From Cryptosporangium minutisporangium (lineage in GTDB: Bacteria; Actinomycetota; Actinomycetes; Mycobacteriales; Cryptosporangiaceae), in NCBI RefSeq assembly GCF_039536245.1, contig NZ_BAAAYN010000044.1:320230-384229 (forward strand): a DNA stretch of 64,000 nucleotides, in the 5' to 3' direction. Below are positions 33,430 to 41,675 of the stretch, piece after piece. Under the pieces are notes generated by a model. The model did no database searches and was not told the DNA's origin. It was given only the letters and a program-made list of their open reading frames with translations. A program made the translations under genes and the position numbers. How positions within the stretch are numbered: position 1 is the first letter of the stretch; the number at the start of each line of letters is the position of its first letter.

Positions 33430-35094
33430 TTACGCCTCTTCGGGGCCGCGGATCGGTAGCGTGACGGCCATCGTCGTGCCCGGATGACCGTGCCGGACCT
33501 GGATCGTGCCGGCGTGCCGCTCGGTGATCGCACGGGCCAGTGTCAGGCCGAGACCGGTGCCGGTGATGCCGCGAGCGGTGGCGGCGGACGACCGGAAAAA
33601 GCGTTCGAACAGCCGTGACCGCTCCGCCTCCGGGATCCCGATTCCGCCGTCCGAGATCGTCAGTGAAACGAGCTCGCTGTCCCGCTGCAGTCGTACCCGG
33701 ACGTCACCACCGTCCGGGGAGTAGCGCACCGCGTTCGAGAGCAGCTGATCGACCAACTGTCGCAGACGTGTGGGATCCGCGCAGATCGCCAGCGTCCGCG
33801 GAGCGTCCACTCCGATCGTGACGTCGTTCGTTTCGGCCATGGGCCGCAGCGTGGACACCGCTGCGTCGAGCAGGTCGACGAAGTCGACCTGCACCAGGTC
33901 GAGCGTGATGTCGCCGGACTCGAGCCCGGCGAGGTCGAGCAGGTCGGTGACGATCCGGCGCAGCGCGTGCGCGTTGCGGTCGACGGACTCCAGCAGGGTC
34001 CGGTTGTCGCCGGTGATCCGCTCGGTGTCGGTGAGTAGGAGCTCGGTGTGCGAGACGATCGACGTCAGCGGCGTGCGGAGCTCGTGGCCGACGAGTGCGA
34101 GGAAGTCGTCCTTGGTTCGGGTCAACTCCAGCGCGAGCTCGTCGGCGCGGCGTCTGGCCAGGAACTGCCCGACGTGCGCGGCGACGCCGCCGAGCAGCCC
34201 GAGCAGTGCCTCGTCCGGTTCGTCGACCGTGCCGCCGAAGAAGGTCAGGACGCCGATGAACTGCTCGGAGGTCCGGATGGGCACCGCGACCGCGGACCGG
34301 AGGCCGTAGCGGCTCGCGGTTGCGGCGAGGCTGGGGTGGCCGCTGGTCGTGACGTCGGCGTACCAGCGTGGTGTGCCGGTCGCCCAGACCTCACCGGGCA
34401 GCCCGACGCCACGGGCCAGCGGCTCGGGCAGCGGATCCGACGGCTGGTGCCCCGGCGCGACCCAGCGGGCGGCCGCGTACAGCATGCTCTCGGCCTCGTC
34501 GGCCAGCCAGAGCTCCCCGTACGGCCAGGACAGCCGAGTACCGACCGCCGCCAGGACCCCGGTGCCGGCGTCGGCGAGCGACGCCTCGGTGGTCAGTGCT
34601 TCCGAGACCGCGAGTTCGCAGTCGCCGAGCCGCGCGGCCATCCGGCGCTCGGTGATGTCGTGGAGGGTCAGCAGCGCTCCCAGCAGGCGCCCCTCGTCGT
34701 CCCGGACGGGCTGGCCGTGCACCCGGTAGGTCCGGGGGCGCTGTCCGTCCGGGCCGAGGTGGATCTCCATGCCCTGCAGCCGCTCGCCGCGCAGGGCCCG
34801 GCTGAGCGGGAGTTCCCCTTGCACGACCCGGGACCCGTCCGGGTTGCGCAGGCAGCCGGTGATCCGTTGGACGTCGGCACCGATCCGCAGCTCACCGCGG
34901 CTGTCGGAGTCGTGCTCCCAGCTCGCCGCGTCGCCGCGGTCGCAGGCCCGCGCCATCGCGCGGTTGAACAGCAGGATCCGTCCCTTTGAGTCGCACAGCA
35001 CGACGGCAGCGTCGAGGTTCTCGAGTAGCGCGCGGAAGTACGGCTGCGGAAGGTGGGCCGGGAAGTCTGCGGTGATCGTGTCCTGCTGAGGCAT
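33430..35094 (-). CDS. PAS-GAF sensor histidine kinase
   Basis: 554 aa and without membrane helices. Domain order is PAS with PAC (residues 15-140, ENLDAAVVLCDSKGRILLFN), GAF (150-305, with RSAVAVPIRTSEQFIGVLTF), HisKA (about 325-390, phosphoacceptor in GHELRTPLTSIVSH) and HATPase (430-550). ATP-binding motifs are intact: LLSNAVRYS, SDGGIGI, GTGLGLTL. It should be cytoplasmic and probably signals to the response regulator at 32850. The EAL-DICT gene ends 57 bp upstream on the same strand, so the three may form one operon. Confidence 0.92.
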   Translation of the reverse strand: MPQQDTITADFPAHLPQPYFRALLENLDAAVVLCDSKGRILLFNRAMARACDRGDAASWEHDSDSRGELRIGADVQRITGCLRNPDGSRVVQGELPLSRALRGERLQGMEIHLGPDGQRPRTYRVHGQPVRDDEGRLLGALLTLHDITERRMAARLGDCELAVSEALTTEASLADAGTGVLAAVGTRLSWPYGELWLADEAESMLYAAARWVAPGHQPSDPLPEPLARGVGLPGEVWATGTPRWYADVTTSGHPSLAATASRYGLRSAVAVPIRTSEQFIGVLTFFGGTVDEPDEALLGLLGGVAAHVGQFLARRRADELALELTRTKDDFLALVGHELRTPLTSIVSHTELLLTDTERITGDNRTLLESVDRNAHALRRIVTDLLDLAGLESGDITLDLVQVDFVDLLDAAVSTLRPMAETNDVTIGVDAPRTLAICADPTRLRQLVDQLLSNAVRYSPDGGDVRVRLQRDSELVSLTISDGGIGIPEAERSRLFERFFRSSAATARGITGTGLGLTLARAITERHAGTIQVRHGHPGTTMAVTLPIRGPEEA

Positions 35095-35151
35095 CTCGCG
35101 GACATTAATCCAGAAACGGCGTAATTCTCTCGCCGCGTCCGAACCCCCTCG

Positions 35152-36588
35152 TCAGCGGTAATGGTCCGGCGGCACGGGAGCGAGCCAGCCCACCAGAGCG
35201 CGGGCCGCGCGTAGTACCAGCGAGCGCTCGTAGGTCAGCACGTAGTCGAAGCGACGCTCGGCGTCCGGTCCGTCGTCGCCGACGTCGCGGGCCACCAGCG
35301 CACCGGCGAAGTGCGGACCGACCACCACGACGTTCCACTCGTGCCGGAGCGGGTCTTGCGCATCCAGCACAGCGCCCCGGACACCCGGCGCCGGCTCGAT
35401 CGCCACGCCCTCGCCGAGAGCTGCGACCAGACCGGCCGACTCGGCGAGCCGGGCGAACCGCTGCCTGGTCGTCGGCGTCAGGAACCGGTCGTGCTGGAAG
35501 CACGCGAGGACGACCGGCGGCTCCTCGCTGTCCAGGCCCTTGGTCTCCAGGTACTTGCTGATCGCGAGCAGCGAGTCCTTCGACGCCCGCCGCGCCGGAC
35601 GGCAGGACGACAGGATCTGGAACGGGGTGCCGGCCGGCGCCTGGGGCATGCCCCGGTAGAGGCGCTCGGGCGGCAGCGACGGTGCGCGCTCGGTCGGCAG
35701 CGGCCCCGGCCGCCCGGTCAGCCAGCCCTGCACGATCGACGCACCCATCGTGCGGGCGGTCGCGAGGTGCGTCGAGGTCTCGACGCCCTCGGCGAGGATC
35801 GCTGCGCCGGACCGCTCCGCCTGCGCGATCACGCTGTTCACGACGCGGGCCGTCGACAGGTCGTGCGGATGCCGCAGCAGGTGCATGTCCAGCTTGATGA
35901 CGTCGGGGTCGAGCAGCGGCATCAGGGCGAGCGATGCCGGGATCGCGCCGACGTCGTCCAGCGCGATGCTGCAGCCGGCCGCCCGGAGCGTCGATGCGGC
36001 CGTGAGCAGGCCCGCGGGGTCGGCGGCGATCGAACGCTCGGTCATCTCGATGACCAGGTGCAGACGACGCTCGGCCTCCCGGATCGCGGGCAGCAGGTCG
36101 TCGGGGCAGGGGGTGGACGCGGCGAGCGGCTCGGCGTTGACGAACAGCGCGGTGGACCGGTCGAGCCCGGCGGCGATCGCGGCGCGGCCGATCCGGGCGC
36201 GGCACGCCCAGTCCAGCTCGGTCAGCCGACCCACCTCGGCGGCGGCCGCGAAGAGCGCGGCGGGGTTCTCCCACGGCGTGCCGACCGGGCCCCGGCTCAG
36301 AGCCTCGTACCCCATCAGCGCCCGGTCGTCGGCGCGGACCAGCGGCTGGAACACCGGAAAGATCGCGCGGGCGTCGATCACGTCGTGGATGGTGGGGAAC
36401 CGGTTCGCCGCGCGGTCGGCTCGGCTCGGCCGCACCGCACCGACCGCTCCCTGCCGGGCCTGCGCCGCGATCGACCCGGGACGCGGCACGACTCGGAGCG
36501 CGCCGTCGTCGCTGGGCAGCGCCTTGGCGGCGGAGCGCAGCGAGGACTGCGGCTGGGTCGCGAGCGGGGCGGGACGGTTGTCGGTCAC
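35152..36588 (-). CDS. EAL-domain protein with C-terminal DICT domain
   Basis: 478 aa from GTG 36588; the frame is open further upstream but has no other good start, and no ribosome site is clear. Residues 75-310 are an EAL domain, the c-di-GMP phosphodiesterase fold. The metal and catalytic residues are in place: GYEALSRGP, FVNAEP, IEMTER, LDDVGA, IKLDM, AEGVET. Residues 330-475 form a DICT sensory domain (KDSLLAISKYLETKG, LVAALGEGVAIEP). There is no GGDEF domain. It probably lowers c-di-GMP in response to a signal read by DICT, close to a PAS-GAF kinase. Divergent from lpdA. Confidence 0.85.
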   Translation of the reverse strand: MTDNRPAPLATQPQSSLRSAAKALPSDDGALRVVPRPGSIAAQARQGAVGAVRPSRADRAANRFPTIHDVIDARAIFPVFQPLVRADDRALMGYEALSRGPVGTPWENPAALFAAAAEVGRLTELDWACRARIGRAAIAAGLDRSTALFVNAEPLAASTPCPDDLLPAIREAERRLHLVIEMTERSIAADPAGLLTAASTLRAAGCSIALDDVGAIPASLALMPLLDPDVIKLDMHLLRHPHDLSTARVVNSVIAQAERSGAAILAEGVETSTHLATARTMGASIVQGWLTGRPGPLPTERAPSLPPERLYRGMPQAPAGTPFQILSSCRPARRASKDSLLAISKYLETKGLDSEEPPVVLACFQHDRFLTPTTRQRFARLAESAGLVAALGEGVAIEPAPGVRGAVLDAQDPLRHEWNVVVVGPHFAGALVARDVGDDGPDAERRFDYVLTYERSLVLRAARALVGWLAPVPPDHYR

Positions 36589-36703
36589 GTCGAGTTGATC
36601 GGTGGCGTGGGTTACTCGGTGAGTAGTGAGCGGTTGCGGTTCGGGTGTCTCGTCCTCCGACCTGCCCGGTGCGTTCGCGGGGTTCCGGCATAGGCTGGAA
36701 ACC

Positions 36704-38104
36704 GTGAGCACACACTTCGATGTCGTGGTACTGGGCGCGGGCCCGGGTGGGTACGTCGCCGCGATCCGAGCCGCGCAGCTCGGCAAAAAGGTGGCGATCA
36801 TCGAGAAGCAGTACTGGGGTGGGGTGTGCCTCAACGTGGGCTGCATCCCGTCCAAGGCGCTGCTCCGGAACGCCGAACTGGCCTACATCTTCCAGAACGA
36901 GGCCAAGCAGTTCGGCATCACTGTCGACGGCACGGTCTCGGTGGACTTCAAGCCCGCGTTCGACCGGAGCCGCAAGGTCGCCGACGGCCGGGTCAAGGGC
37001 GTCCACTTCTTGATGAAGAAGAACAAGATCCAGCAGTTCCACGGCTGGGGAACGTTCACCGACGCGAACACGATCGAGGTCGCGCTCAACGACGGCGGCA
37101 GCGAGACGGTCACGTTCGACAACGCGATCATCGCGGCCGGTGCCACCACGCGACTGCTGCCCGGCACGCAGCTGTCCGAGCGGGTCGTCACCTACGAGGA
37201 GCAGATCCTCACCGACAACCTGCCGGAGAGCATCGTCATCGCCGGCGCCGGCGCGATCGGCGTCGAGTTCGCGTACGTGATGCGGAACTACGGCGTCGAC
37301 GTCACGATCGTCGAGTTCCTCGACCGGCTGGTGCCGCTGGAGGACGTCGAGGTCTCCACCGAGCTGGCCAAGCGCTACAAGAAGCTCGGCATCAAGGTGC
37401 TCACCTCGACCCGGGTGGAGTCGATCGACGACTCCGGCGAGCGCGTCAAGGTCGTGGTGTCGAAGGACGGGCAGCAGCAGACCCTGGAGACCGACAAGGT
37501 GCTCCAGGCGATCGGGTTCTCGCCCCGCACCGAGGGCTACGGCCTGGAGAAGGTCGGCGTGAAGCTGACCGAGCGCGGCGCGATCGACGTCGACGAGTTC
37601 TGCCGGACGAACGTCCCGCACGTGTACGCGATCGGTGACGGCACCGCCAAGCTGATGCTGGCGCACGCCGCCGAGGCGATGGGCATCATCGCGGCGGAGA
37701 CGATCGCCGGCGCCGAGACGATGTCGCTCGACTACGTGATGATCCCGCGGGCCACGTACTGCCAGCCGCAGATCGCCAGCTTCGGCTACACCGAGGCCCA
37801 GGCGCGCGAGAAGGGCTACGACGTCCAGGTCGCGAAGTTCCCGTTCACCGCGAACGCCAAGGCGCACGGCCTGGGCGACCCGGGTGGCTTCGTGAAGATC
37901 CTGTCCGACGCCAAGTACGGCGAGCTGCTCGGTGCGCACATGATCGGCCCGGACGTGACCGAGCTGCTTCCGGAGCTGACGCTGGCGCAGCAGTGGGATC
38001 TGACGGTGCACGAGGTGGCGCGGAACGTCCACGCTCACCCGACGCTGTCCGAGGCGGTCAAGGAGGCCGTCCACGGCCTCGCAGGGCACATGATCAACTT
38101 CTGA
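36704..38104 (+). CDS. lpdA: Dihydrolipoyl dehydrogenase
   Basis: 466 aa from GTG 36704. FAD-binding start [20 protein letters not shown], redox disulfide [16 protein letters not shown] (Cys near residues 42 and 47), NAD-binding [10 protein letters not shown], and the C-terminal dimer motif [16 protein letters not shown] with its catalytic His and Glu. It is the E3 subunit that re-oxidises lipoamide in pyruvate and 2-oxoglutarate dehydrogenase complexes. No E1 or E2 gene is adjacent. A very strong inverted repeat lies 19 bases after its stop. Confidence 0.96.
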   Translation: MSTHFDVVVLGAGPGGYVAAIRAAQLGKKVAIIEKQYWGGVCLNVGCIPSKALLRNAELAYIFQNEAKQFGITVDGTVSVDFKPAFDRSRKVADGRVKGVHFLMKKNKIQQFHGWGTFTDANTIEVALNDGGSETVTFDNAIIAAGATTRLLPGTQLSERVVTYEEQILTDNLPESIVIAGAGAIGVEFAYVMRNYGVDVTIVEFLDRLVPLEDVEVSTELAKRYKKLGIKVLTSTRVESIDDSGERVKVVVSKDGQQQTLETDKVLQAIGFSPRTEGYGLEKVGVKLTERGAIDVDEFCRTNVPHVYAIGDGTAKLMLAHAAEAMGIIAAETIAGAETMSLDYVMIPRATYCQPQIASFGYTEAQAREKGYDVQVAKFPFTANAKAHGLGDPGGFVKILSDAKYGELLGAHMIGPDVTELLPELTLAQQWDLTVHEVARNVHAHPTLSEAVKEAVHGLAGHMINF

Positions 38105-38122
38105 CGCCGCGGCCCGACACTC

Positions 38123-38175
38123 ATTTACGTCAAATCCGCCTCCACGCGCGCCGTGGGGGCGGATTTGACGTAAAT
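38123..38175. terminator. 53-bp near-perfect palindrome after lpdA
   Basis: ATTTACGTCAAATCCGCC at 38123-38140 pairs perfectly with 38158-38175. The centre continues as CCACG-CGCGC-CGTGG with one wobble pair, so the stem is about 24 bp. It is probably the lpdA terminator, though it is longer and more regular than the other terminators here, and could also be a small dispersed repeat. Confidence 0.7.
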
Positions 38176-38296
38176 CCGCGCGGAGCCCGGGCGCGCGTCT
38201 GTTCGCTGGACAACGTTCGCGTCGCGAGCGTGCTCACGTGTCAGCGAGACGTCACTAGCGCTGACTAACGAATCGATGGCCCATACGTTCTTCGGC

Positions 38297-38956
38297 ATGG
38301 GAATCTTTTCTGCGTTCAAGCAAGCGGCCGACGGATTCAAGCAGCTGGCCGGAGGTGTCGACGAGGAACTCCTGCGGACCGGTAGACCGGCTCGCGGCCT
38401 CATCCTCGACATCCAGCTCACCGGTACCACCGTCCAGGTGGGTGGACCGCCGGAGCGGGTTTGCGTCTTCACGCTCGAGGTCACGCCCGACGACACCCCG
38501 GCCTACCAGGCCGTTGTCCGTCAGCGCATCGCCGAGCACGTGCTGCCGCGCCTCCAGCCCGGGATGACGTTCGTCGCGGTCCGGGTGGACCCGGCCAACC
38601 CCGGCCGAGTCGCGATCGACTGGGCCAGTGAGCCGCCGGTGGTCCGGGCAACTCCGACGGCCGGTGTTCCGTCCGCGGCCGAGCTGCTCGCGACCGGCAT
38701 CCCCTGCGAGGCCGTGATCATTCAGAGCGCCCCGCTGGGGATGCGCAACCCGCAGGGCGTCGACCTGCACGCGTTCGTTCTGACGATCATGCGCCCGGGT
38801 GTCGCGCCGTACCAGATCCAGGTCGGCAACCCGGTTCCGCAGCACGCGGTGCCGCTGGTCTACCCCGGATCGCGGCTGAGCGCCCGCGTCTCGCCGTCCG
38901 AGCCGAATGCGGTCGCGATCGACTGGGACACGTCCCTGGCCGCCGCCCAGCGCTGA
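38297..38956 (+). CDS. Hypothetical protein with internal duplication
   Basis: 219 aa from ATG 38297 (38276 also possible; no clear ribosome site). An N-terminal helix (GIFSAFKQAADGFKQLAGGV) is followed by two related blocks of about 85 residues. Block 1 runs LLRTGRPARGLILDIQLTG to PGRVAIDW; block 2 runs LLATGIPCEAVIIQSAPLG to PNAVAIDW. Both have the order strand, strand, helix, LP/VP, PGxxxxxRVxP, VAIDW, which suggests a beta-barrel repeat. No signal peptide or membrane helix. Function unknown. Confidence 0.75.
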   Translation: MGIFSAFKQAADGFKQLAGGVDEELLRTGRPARGLILDIQLTGTTVQVGGPPERVCVFTLEVTPDDTPAYQAVVRQRIAEHVLPRLQPGMTFVAVRVDPANPGRVAIDWASEPPVVRATPTAGVPSAAELLATGIPCEAVIIQSAPLGMRNPQGVDLHAFVLTIMRPGVAPYQIQVGNPVPQHAVPLVYPGSRLSARVSPSEPNAVAIDWDTSLAAAQR

Positions 38957-38987
38957 CGTTGACGTCCGGGCGTTAGCGCTGGCGCGC

Positions 38988-39120
38988 GGATTTTCGGGAA
39001 GAGCACCTGTCCAGGGGCCGGCGGGTGCGGATTTTCGGGAAGAGCACCCGTCCGGGGGCCGGCCGGGACGGGTTTTCGGGAAGAGCCCCTGCGCGCGGGC
39101 ACGCAGGGGCGGATTTCGGG
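38988..39120. repeat. Tandem repeat array, 3-4 units of about 41 bp
   Basis: Units start at 38988, 39029, 39071 and 39111 (the last degenerate). The first two read GGATTTTCGGGAAGAGCACC exactly; the third is GGTTTTCGGGAAGAGCCCC. It is the same core, inverted, as the array at 19565-19747. It lies between the duplicated-domain gene and the MFS gene. The region from here to 39251 holds no gene. Confidence 0.75.
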
Positions 39121-39251
39121 GATCGCGTCAGCCGCGGGCCGCGGACTTTCGAGACCTTGCGGTTTCAGCCAGTGGAACGGCGGCGTTTTCGGGCGGCGGT
39201 GTGGGGCAGGGCGGAAGAGCCCACACCGCGCCGCACGCCAGGAGGCCGCCC

Positions 39252-40592
39252 GTGCAGCTCACCGCACTGGACCGCGTCGCCCGCACCGTTCTCGCGCTGT
39301 GCTGGATCGTCGTCCTACTCGAGGGGTTCGACCTCTTCGTCTACAGCACGGTGATCCCGGAACTCCTGGACGACCCCGACTGGCAGCTCACCGCGTCCGA
39401 AGCTGGCCGGATCGGCAGTTACGCCACGTTCGGCATGCTGATCGGCTCGCTCGCGGTCGGCACCGTCACCGACTGGATCGGCCGCCGGAAGGCGATCATC
39501 GGGTGCACGGTCTGGTTCTCGGTGCTGATGGCGGCCTGCGCGCTCGCACCGAACCCGACCGTCTTCGGGATCGGCCGCTTCCTCGCCGGGCTCGGCCTGG
39601 GTGGCTTGATCCCGACCGCGATGCCGCTGGTCATGGAGTACATCGGCGAACACCGCCGGGGCGCGGGCGCTACCTGGATGATGACCGGCTACCACGTCGG
39701 CGGTCTCGTGGTGGCCGCGCTTGCGATCGCGGTGCTGCCCGCGTTCGGCTGGCGCGCGATGTTCTGGGCCGGCGCGCTCCCGATCGTCGTCATGCTTCCG
39801 CTGCTGTGGCGGTACCTGCCGGAGTCGGTCGACTTCCTGCTGGCCCGCGGACGGACGGCTGAGGCGGAGGCCGTCGCCCGCCGTCACCACGTCGATCTGG
39901 ACGCCGCTCGAGCCCGGGTCGCGGCGGCGGACACCGGAGAGCAACCGACCCGATCGGCGGCGCTCCGCACGATCTTCGGTCACGGGTACCTGGCGGCCAC
40001 ACTGCTGTTCTTCCTCGCGTCATTCTGCGGGCTGCTCCTGGTGTACGGGTTCGGGACCTGGTTGCCGGAGCTCATGCGGGATTCCGGCTACGGCCTCGGC
40101 TCTGCGCTCTCGTTCCTGGTCGTGACCAACGTCGGGGCGGTGGCCGGGCTGTTGCTCACCGGACCGATCGCCGACCGGCTCGGCACCAAGCGGGCGTCGG
40201 CGATCTGGTTCCTCACCGGGGCGGTGTTCGTCGGTCTGCTCAGCATCCGGATGCCGTCCGCGCTGATCTACCTGGCCGCGGCGCTGGCCGGGTTCTTCCT
40301 GTTCACCGCGCAAGTGGTGCTCTACGCCCACGTCGGTTACCACTACCCGACCGCGACGCACGCGACCGCGCTCGGCTGGATCGCCGGCGTGGGGCGGGTG
40401 GGCTCGGTGATCGGGCCGGCGCTGGGCGGCGTACTGCTCGACGAGGGCGCGGGCGTGTGGAGCTTCTACGTGTTCGCGCTGGCCGGACTGATCGGCGCGG
40501 TGGCGATGGCGCTCGCGCCGCATTCGCCGTTGGCACCGACCCCTTCGCACTGGTCACTCCGCGGACGCGCTGGTTCGCCGAAACCGGCTTGA
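39252..40592 (+). CDS. MFS transporter, aromatic acid:H+ symporter type
   Basis: 446 aa from GTG 39252, with GGAGG 6 bases upstream; earlier in-frame starts run through the repeat array. Twelve membrane helices. The first opens ALCWIVVLLEGFDLFVYSTV, whose GFD motif is typical of the AAHS family (PcaK, BenK). Loop 2-3 has DWIGRRKAII and the second half has DRLGTKRASA, both MFS signatures. Family members take up benzoate-like aromatic acids. No aromatic catabolic genes are adjacent, so the substrate is open. The quinone-oxidoreductase-like gene follows after 34 bp and may be cotranscribed. Confidence 0.88.
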   Translation: MQLTALDRVARTVLALCWIVVLLEGFDLFVYSTVIPELLDDPDWQLTASEAGRIGSYATFGMLIGSLAVGTVTDWIGRRKAIIGCTVWFSVLMAACALAPNPTVFGIGRFLAGLGLGGLIPTAMPLVMEYIGEHRRGAGATWMMTGYHVGGLVVAALAIAVLPAFGWRAMFWAGALPIVVMLPLLWRYLPESVDFLLARGRTAEAEAVARRHHVDLDAARARVAAADTGEQPTRSAALRTIFGHGYLAATLLFFLASFCGLLLVYGFGTWLPELMRDSGYGLGSALSFLVVTNVGAVAGLLLTGPIADRLGTKRASAIWFLTGAVFVGLLSIRMPSALIYLAAALAGFFLFTAQVVLYAHVGYHYPTATHATALGWIAGVGRVGSVIGPALGGVLLDEGAGVWSFYVFALAGLIGAVAMALAPHSPLAPTPSHWSLRGRAGSPKPA

Positions 40593-40626
40593 CCTCAACG
40601 AAACTTCAGGTTGCACGCTGTTCGGC

Positions 40627-41592
40627 ATGCGCGCGATCATCCTGACCGAATTCGGTGCCCCGTCCGTCCTCGTCCCCGTCCAGGTGCCCGACCCCACACC
40701 CGGGGAAGGCCAGGTCCTGGTCGACGTCGAGGTGGCGAGCATCTCGTTCGTAGAGACCCAGATCCGGCAGGGCCGGCCGGGCCCGTATCCGCTGCCCGAC
40801 CTACCGTTCGTCCCGGGAAACGGCGTAGGCGGTGTGGTCGCGGCCGTCGGCCCCGGCCTCAACGCGGACCTGGTCGGCCGGCGGGTGTTCAGCATGACCG
40901 GAGGTTCGGGCGGCTACGCGGAGAAGGCGGCAGTGAGTGTCGCCGACATGGTCGAGATCCCGCCGTCGCTCTCGACGGCCGACGCGGTGGCGCTCGCCAC
41001 CGACGGCCGCACGTCCGTCGGGCTGTTCCGGCTGGCCAAGCCCGCCACCGGTGAGACGGTTCTGGTCGAGGGGGCGGCGGGCGGCCTGGGGACGATGCTC
41101 GTCCAGCTGGCGCTCGGGGCGGGGGCCCGGGTGATCGGTGCCGTCGGCAGCGACCACAAGCTGGACGTCGTCCGCAAAGCAGGAGCGGAGGCCGTTGACT
41201 ACCGGCAGCCGGACTGGGCGGGTCGGGTCCGCGAGCTGACCGACGGTCGCCCGGTCGACGTGGTCTTCGACGGCGTCGGCGGGCCGATCGGCAGCACCGC
41301 ACTCGGGCTGGTCGGCACCGGGAGCCGTTTCGTCGTGCACGGCGCGGCCGGCGGGCCGATGACCGACCCCGCGACGGTGGCCGCGACCGGCGCGAGCGTG
41401 CTCACGCTCTGGGACATGCAGAAGAAGGTGGGTCTGAGCCTGCCGCAGCTGGCCGCGGCCGCGCTGGCGGAGGGCGCCGAGGGGCGCTTGCGGGCGGTGA
41501 TCGGGCAGACGTTCTCGCTGGAGCGAGCCGCGGACGCACACGCAGCGATCGAGGCACGGACGACGGTCGGCAAGACGTTGCTACTGGTGTAG
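40627..41592 (+). CDS. Quinone oxidoreductase-like MDR protein
   Basis: 321 aa. Medium-chain dehydrogenase/reductase fold without catalytic zinc: MRAIILTEFGAPSVLVPVQV, then LPFVPGNGVGGVVAAVGPG, the NADPH loop GAAGGLGTMLVQLALGAGAR and GAEAVDYRQPD. Such enzymes reduce quinones or enones with NADPH. It sits 34 bp after the MFS gene on the same strand. The C-terminal end (ADAHAAIEARTTVGKTLLLV) is complete. Confidence 0.9.
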   Translation: MRAIILTEFGAPSVLVPVQVPDPTPGEGQVLVDVEVASISFVETQIRQGRPGPYPLPDLPFVPGNGVGGVVAAVGPGLNADLVGRRVFSMTGGSGGYAEKAAVSVADMVEIPPSLSTADAVALATDGRTSVGLFRLAKPATGETVLVEGAAGGLGTMLVQLALGAGARVIGAVGSDHKLDVVRKAGAEAVDYRQPDWAGRVRELTDGRPVDVVFDGVGGPIGSTALGLVGTGSRFVVHGAAGGPMTDPATVAATGASVLTLWDMQKKVGLSLPQLAAAALAEGAEGRLRAVIGQTFSLERAADAHAAIEARTTVGKTLLLV

Positions 41593-41675
41593 TCCCTGTT
41601 CCGCTAGCCGCCACCGTCGCCGGGCGCGCTCGGTGCGCCGGTGCGCCCGGTCCTGGACTAGGCGAAGATAGGGGC

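Noticed and set aside
35105..38089. 994-codon open frame on the minus strand across the EAL gene and lpdA
   Set aside because: It lies antisense to lpdA and in another frame of the EAL gene; its sequence is Arg/Asp/Val-rich without domains, as expected from the high-GC third positions of the real genes.
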